From the NCBI GenBank assembly GCA_030629475.1, contig DAOVOU010000188.1, positions 1-5,148 on the forward strand: 5,148 nucleotides of DNA, in the 5' to 3' direction. Positions 4,756-5,148 of this stretch are shown one piece after another. Below the pieces are notes generated by a model. That model was not told the origin of the DNA. It saw nothing but the letters and a program-made list of their open reading frames with translations, and did not search any database. Numbering within the stretch: the first letter of the stretch is position 1; every line of letters begins with the position of its first letter. Made by a program: the position numbers and the translations under genes. Source of the stretch: Desulfobacterales bacterium (GTDB lineage Bacteria > Desulfobacterota > Desulfobacteria > Desulfobacterales > C00003060).

Positions 4756-5148
4756 AGCTTCTTGACTGTCGAACCTGATACATATATCTGTCTCTAACAG
4801 ACTCTAGAAAACGGCTGATCGTTTCTCCGGCATAGTCCGGATAGGTCCAGTCCAACGGACGGAAACGACCCTTCTGGTAAATCAAGGTTAAGTCCGCATA
4901 AATCCCTTCTCTCAGATAGATACGGTGGGTGTAGTTTTTCCCGGTTGCCAGAACAAATCGCTCTGCCAGTAAGTATCCGGGGTCAATATTAACAAGTCGC
5001 TTTCCATGCGTTGAAAACTGACCTTCCAGATCGTTGGTAAAAAGCTTGATGTCAGGCAGGGCGTCCTGGTGAATCAATTCACGAAAAGCCATCAGCCGCC
5101 TGAAAAGGGGTGAACCCATCTCAGAGGTATAGTAGTCTGTATGTTCAA
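4754..5148 (-). CDS. DUF4416 family protein, 5' end outside the window
   Basis: The open frame runs to the window edge without a start. The nine residues before the internal methionine, EHTDYYTSE, match the conserved family motif (TDYY..EMG.PL.R), so translation begins outside and the gene is not the shorter frame starting at 5119. The visible 130 residues cover most of a family that is usually about 180 long. They include EMGSPLFRRL (9-18), DIKLFTNDLE (32-41), VNIDPGYLLAERFVLATGKN (51-70), THRIYLREGIYADL (72-85) and DWTYPDYAG (98-106). No function is established for DUF4416 as far as I know. No signal peptide or membrane segment is visible in this part. It is followed by yicC, an order I recall from deltaproteobacteria, and its stop codon is embedded in an inverted repeat. 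Confidence 0.88.
   Translation of the reverse strand, partial: EHTDYYTSEMGSPLFRRLMAFRELIHQDALPDIKLFTNDLEGQFSTHGKRLVNIDPGYLLAERFVLATGKNYTHRIYLREGIYADLTLIYQKGRFRPLDWTYPDYAGETISRFLESVRDRYMYQVRQSRS

Overview
The window reads as a chromosomal housekeeping cluster from a Gram-negative bacterium, most likely a deltaproteobacterium (Desulfobacterota, sulfate-reducer-like). This rests on the gene order DUF4416 - yicC - remA/DUF370 - gmk, on the protein sequences, and on spacers packed with short periodic repeats of a kind I associate with such genomes. It is an inference: no rRNA or marker gene is present to settle it.

All six recognisable genes lie on the minus strand, so transcription runs from high to low coordinates. 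In that order they are: the C-terminal 130 residues of a DUF4416 protein (4754-5148, cut by the window edge); yicC, a YicC-family endoribonuclease (3509-4390); remA, a small RemA/DUF370 DNA-binding protein (3033-3317); gmk, guanylate kinase (2263-2832); rlmB, a SpoU/TrmH-family rRNA 2'-O-methyltransferase (1524-2270), whose start overlaps the gmk stop by 8 bp; and mnmG/gidA, the FAD-dependent tRNA U34 modification enzyme (1-1271), of which the first 423 residues are visible. The themes are RNA turnover, RNA modification and guanine nucleotide supply. yicC-remA-gmk is the same trio found in Firmicutes (yloC-ylzA-gmk in Bacillus subtilis).

Only gmk-rlmB is tightly coupled. The other four junctions are 191-363 bp spacers, each holding repeats. 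The DUF4416-yicC spacer has a nested structure: a 22-bp perfect inverted repeat built from 9-10-bp CTAAAGTGC units, enclosing a 127-bp TA-bounded MITE-like element with 14-bp perfect terminal inverted repeats, which itself contains a GTCATTGCGAG...CTCGCAATGAC palindrome. The yicC-remA and rlmB-mnmG spacers carry tandem heptamers of the (A/C)CGAAAT and TTCGTTA type. The remA-gmk spacer carries two 25-bp direct repeats, crossing inverted repeats and a pair of 8-bp TGTACA-centred palindromes.

I found no new defence, mobile or metabolic system. The genes are conserved housekeeping genes. What deserves a second look is the repeat architecture of the spacers, a remA homologue outside Firmicutes, and the odd gmk translation start, which has no Shine-Dalgarno and a small hairpin in its place.
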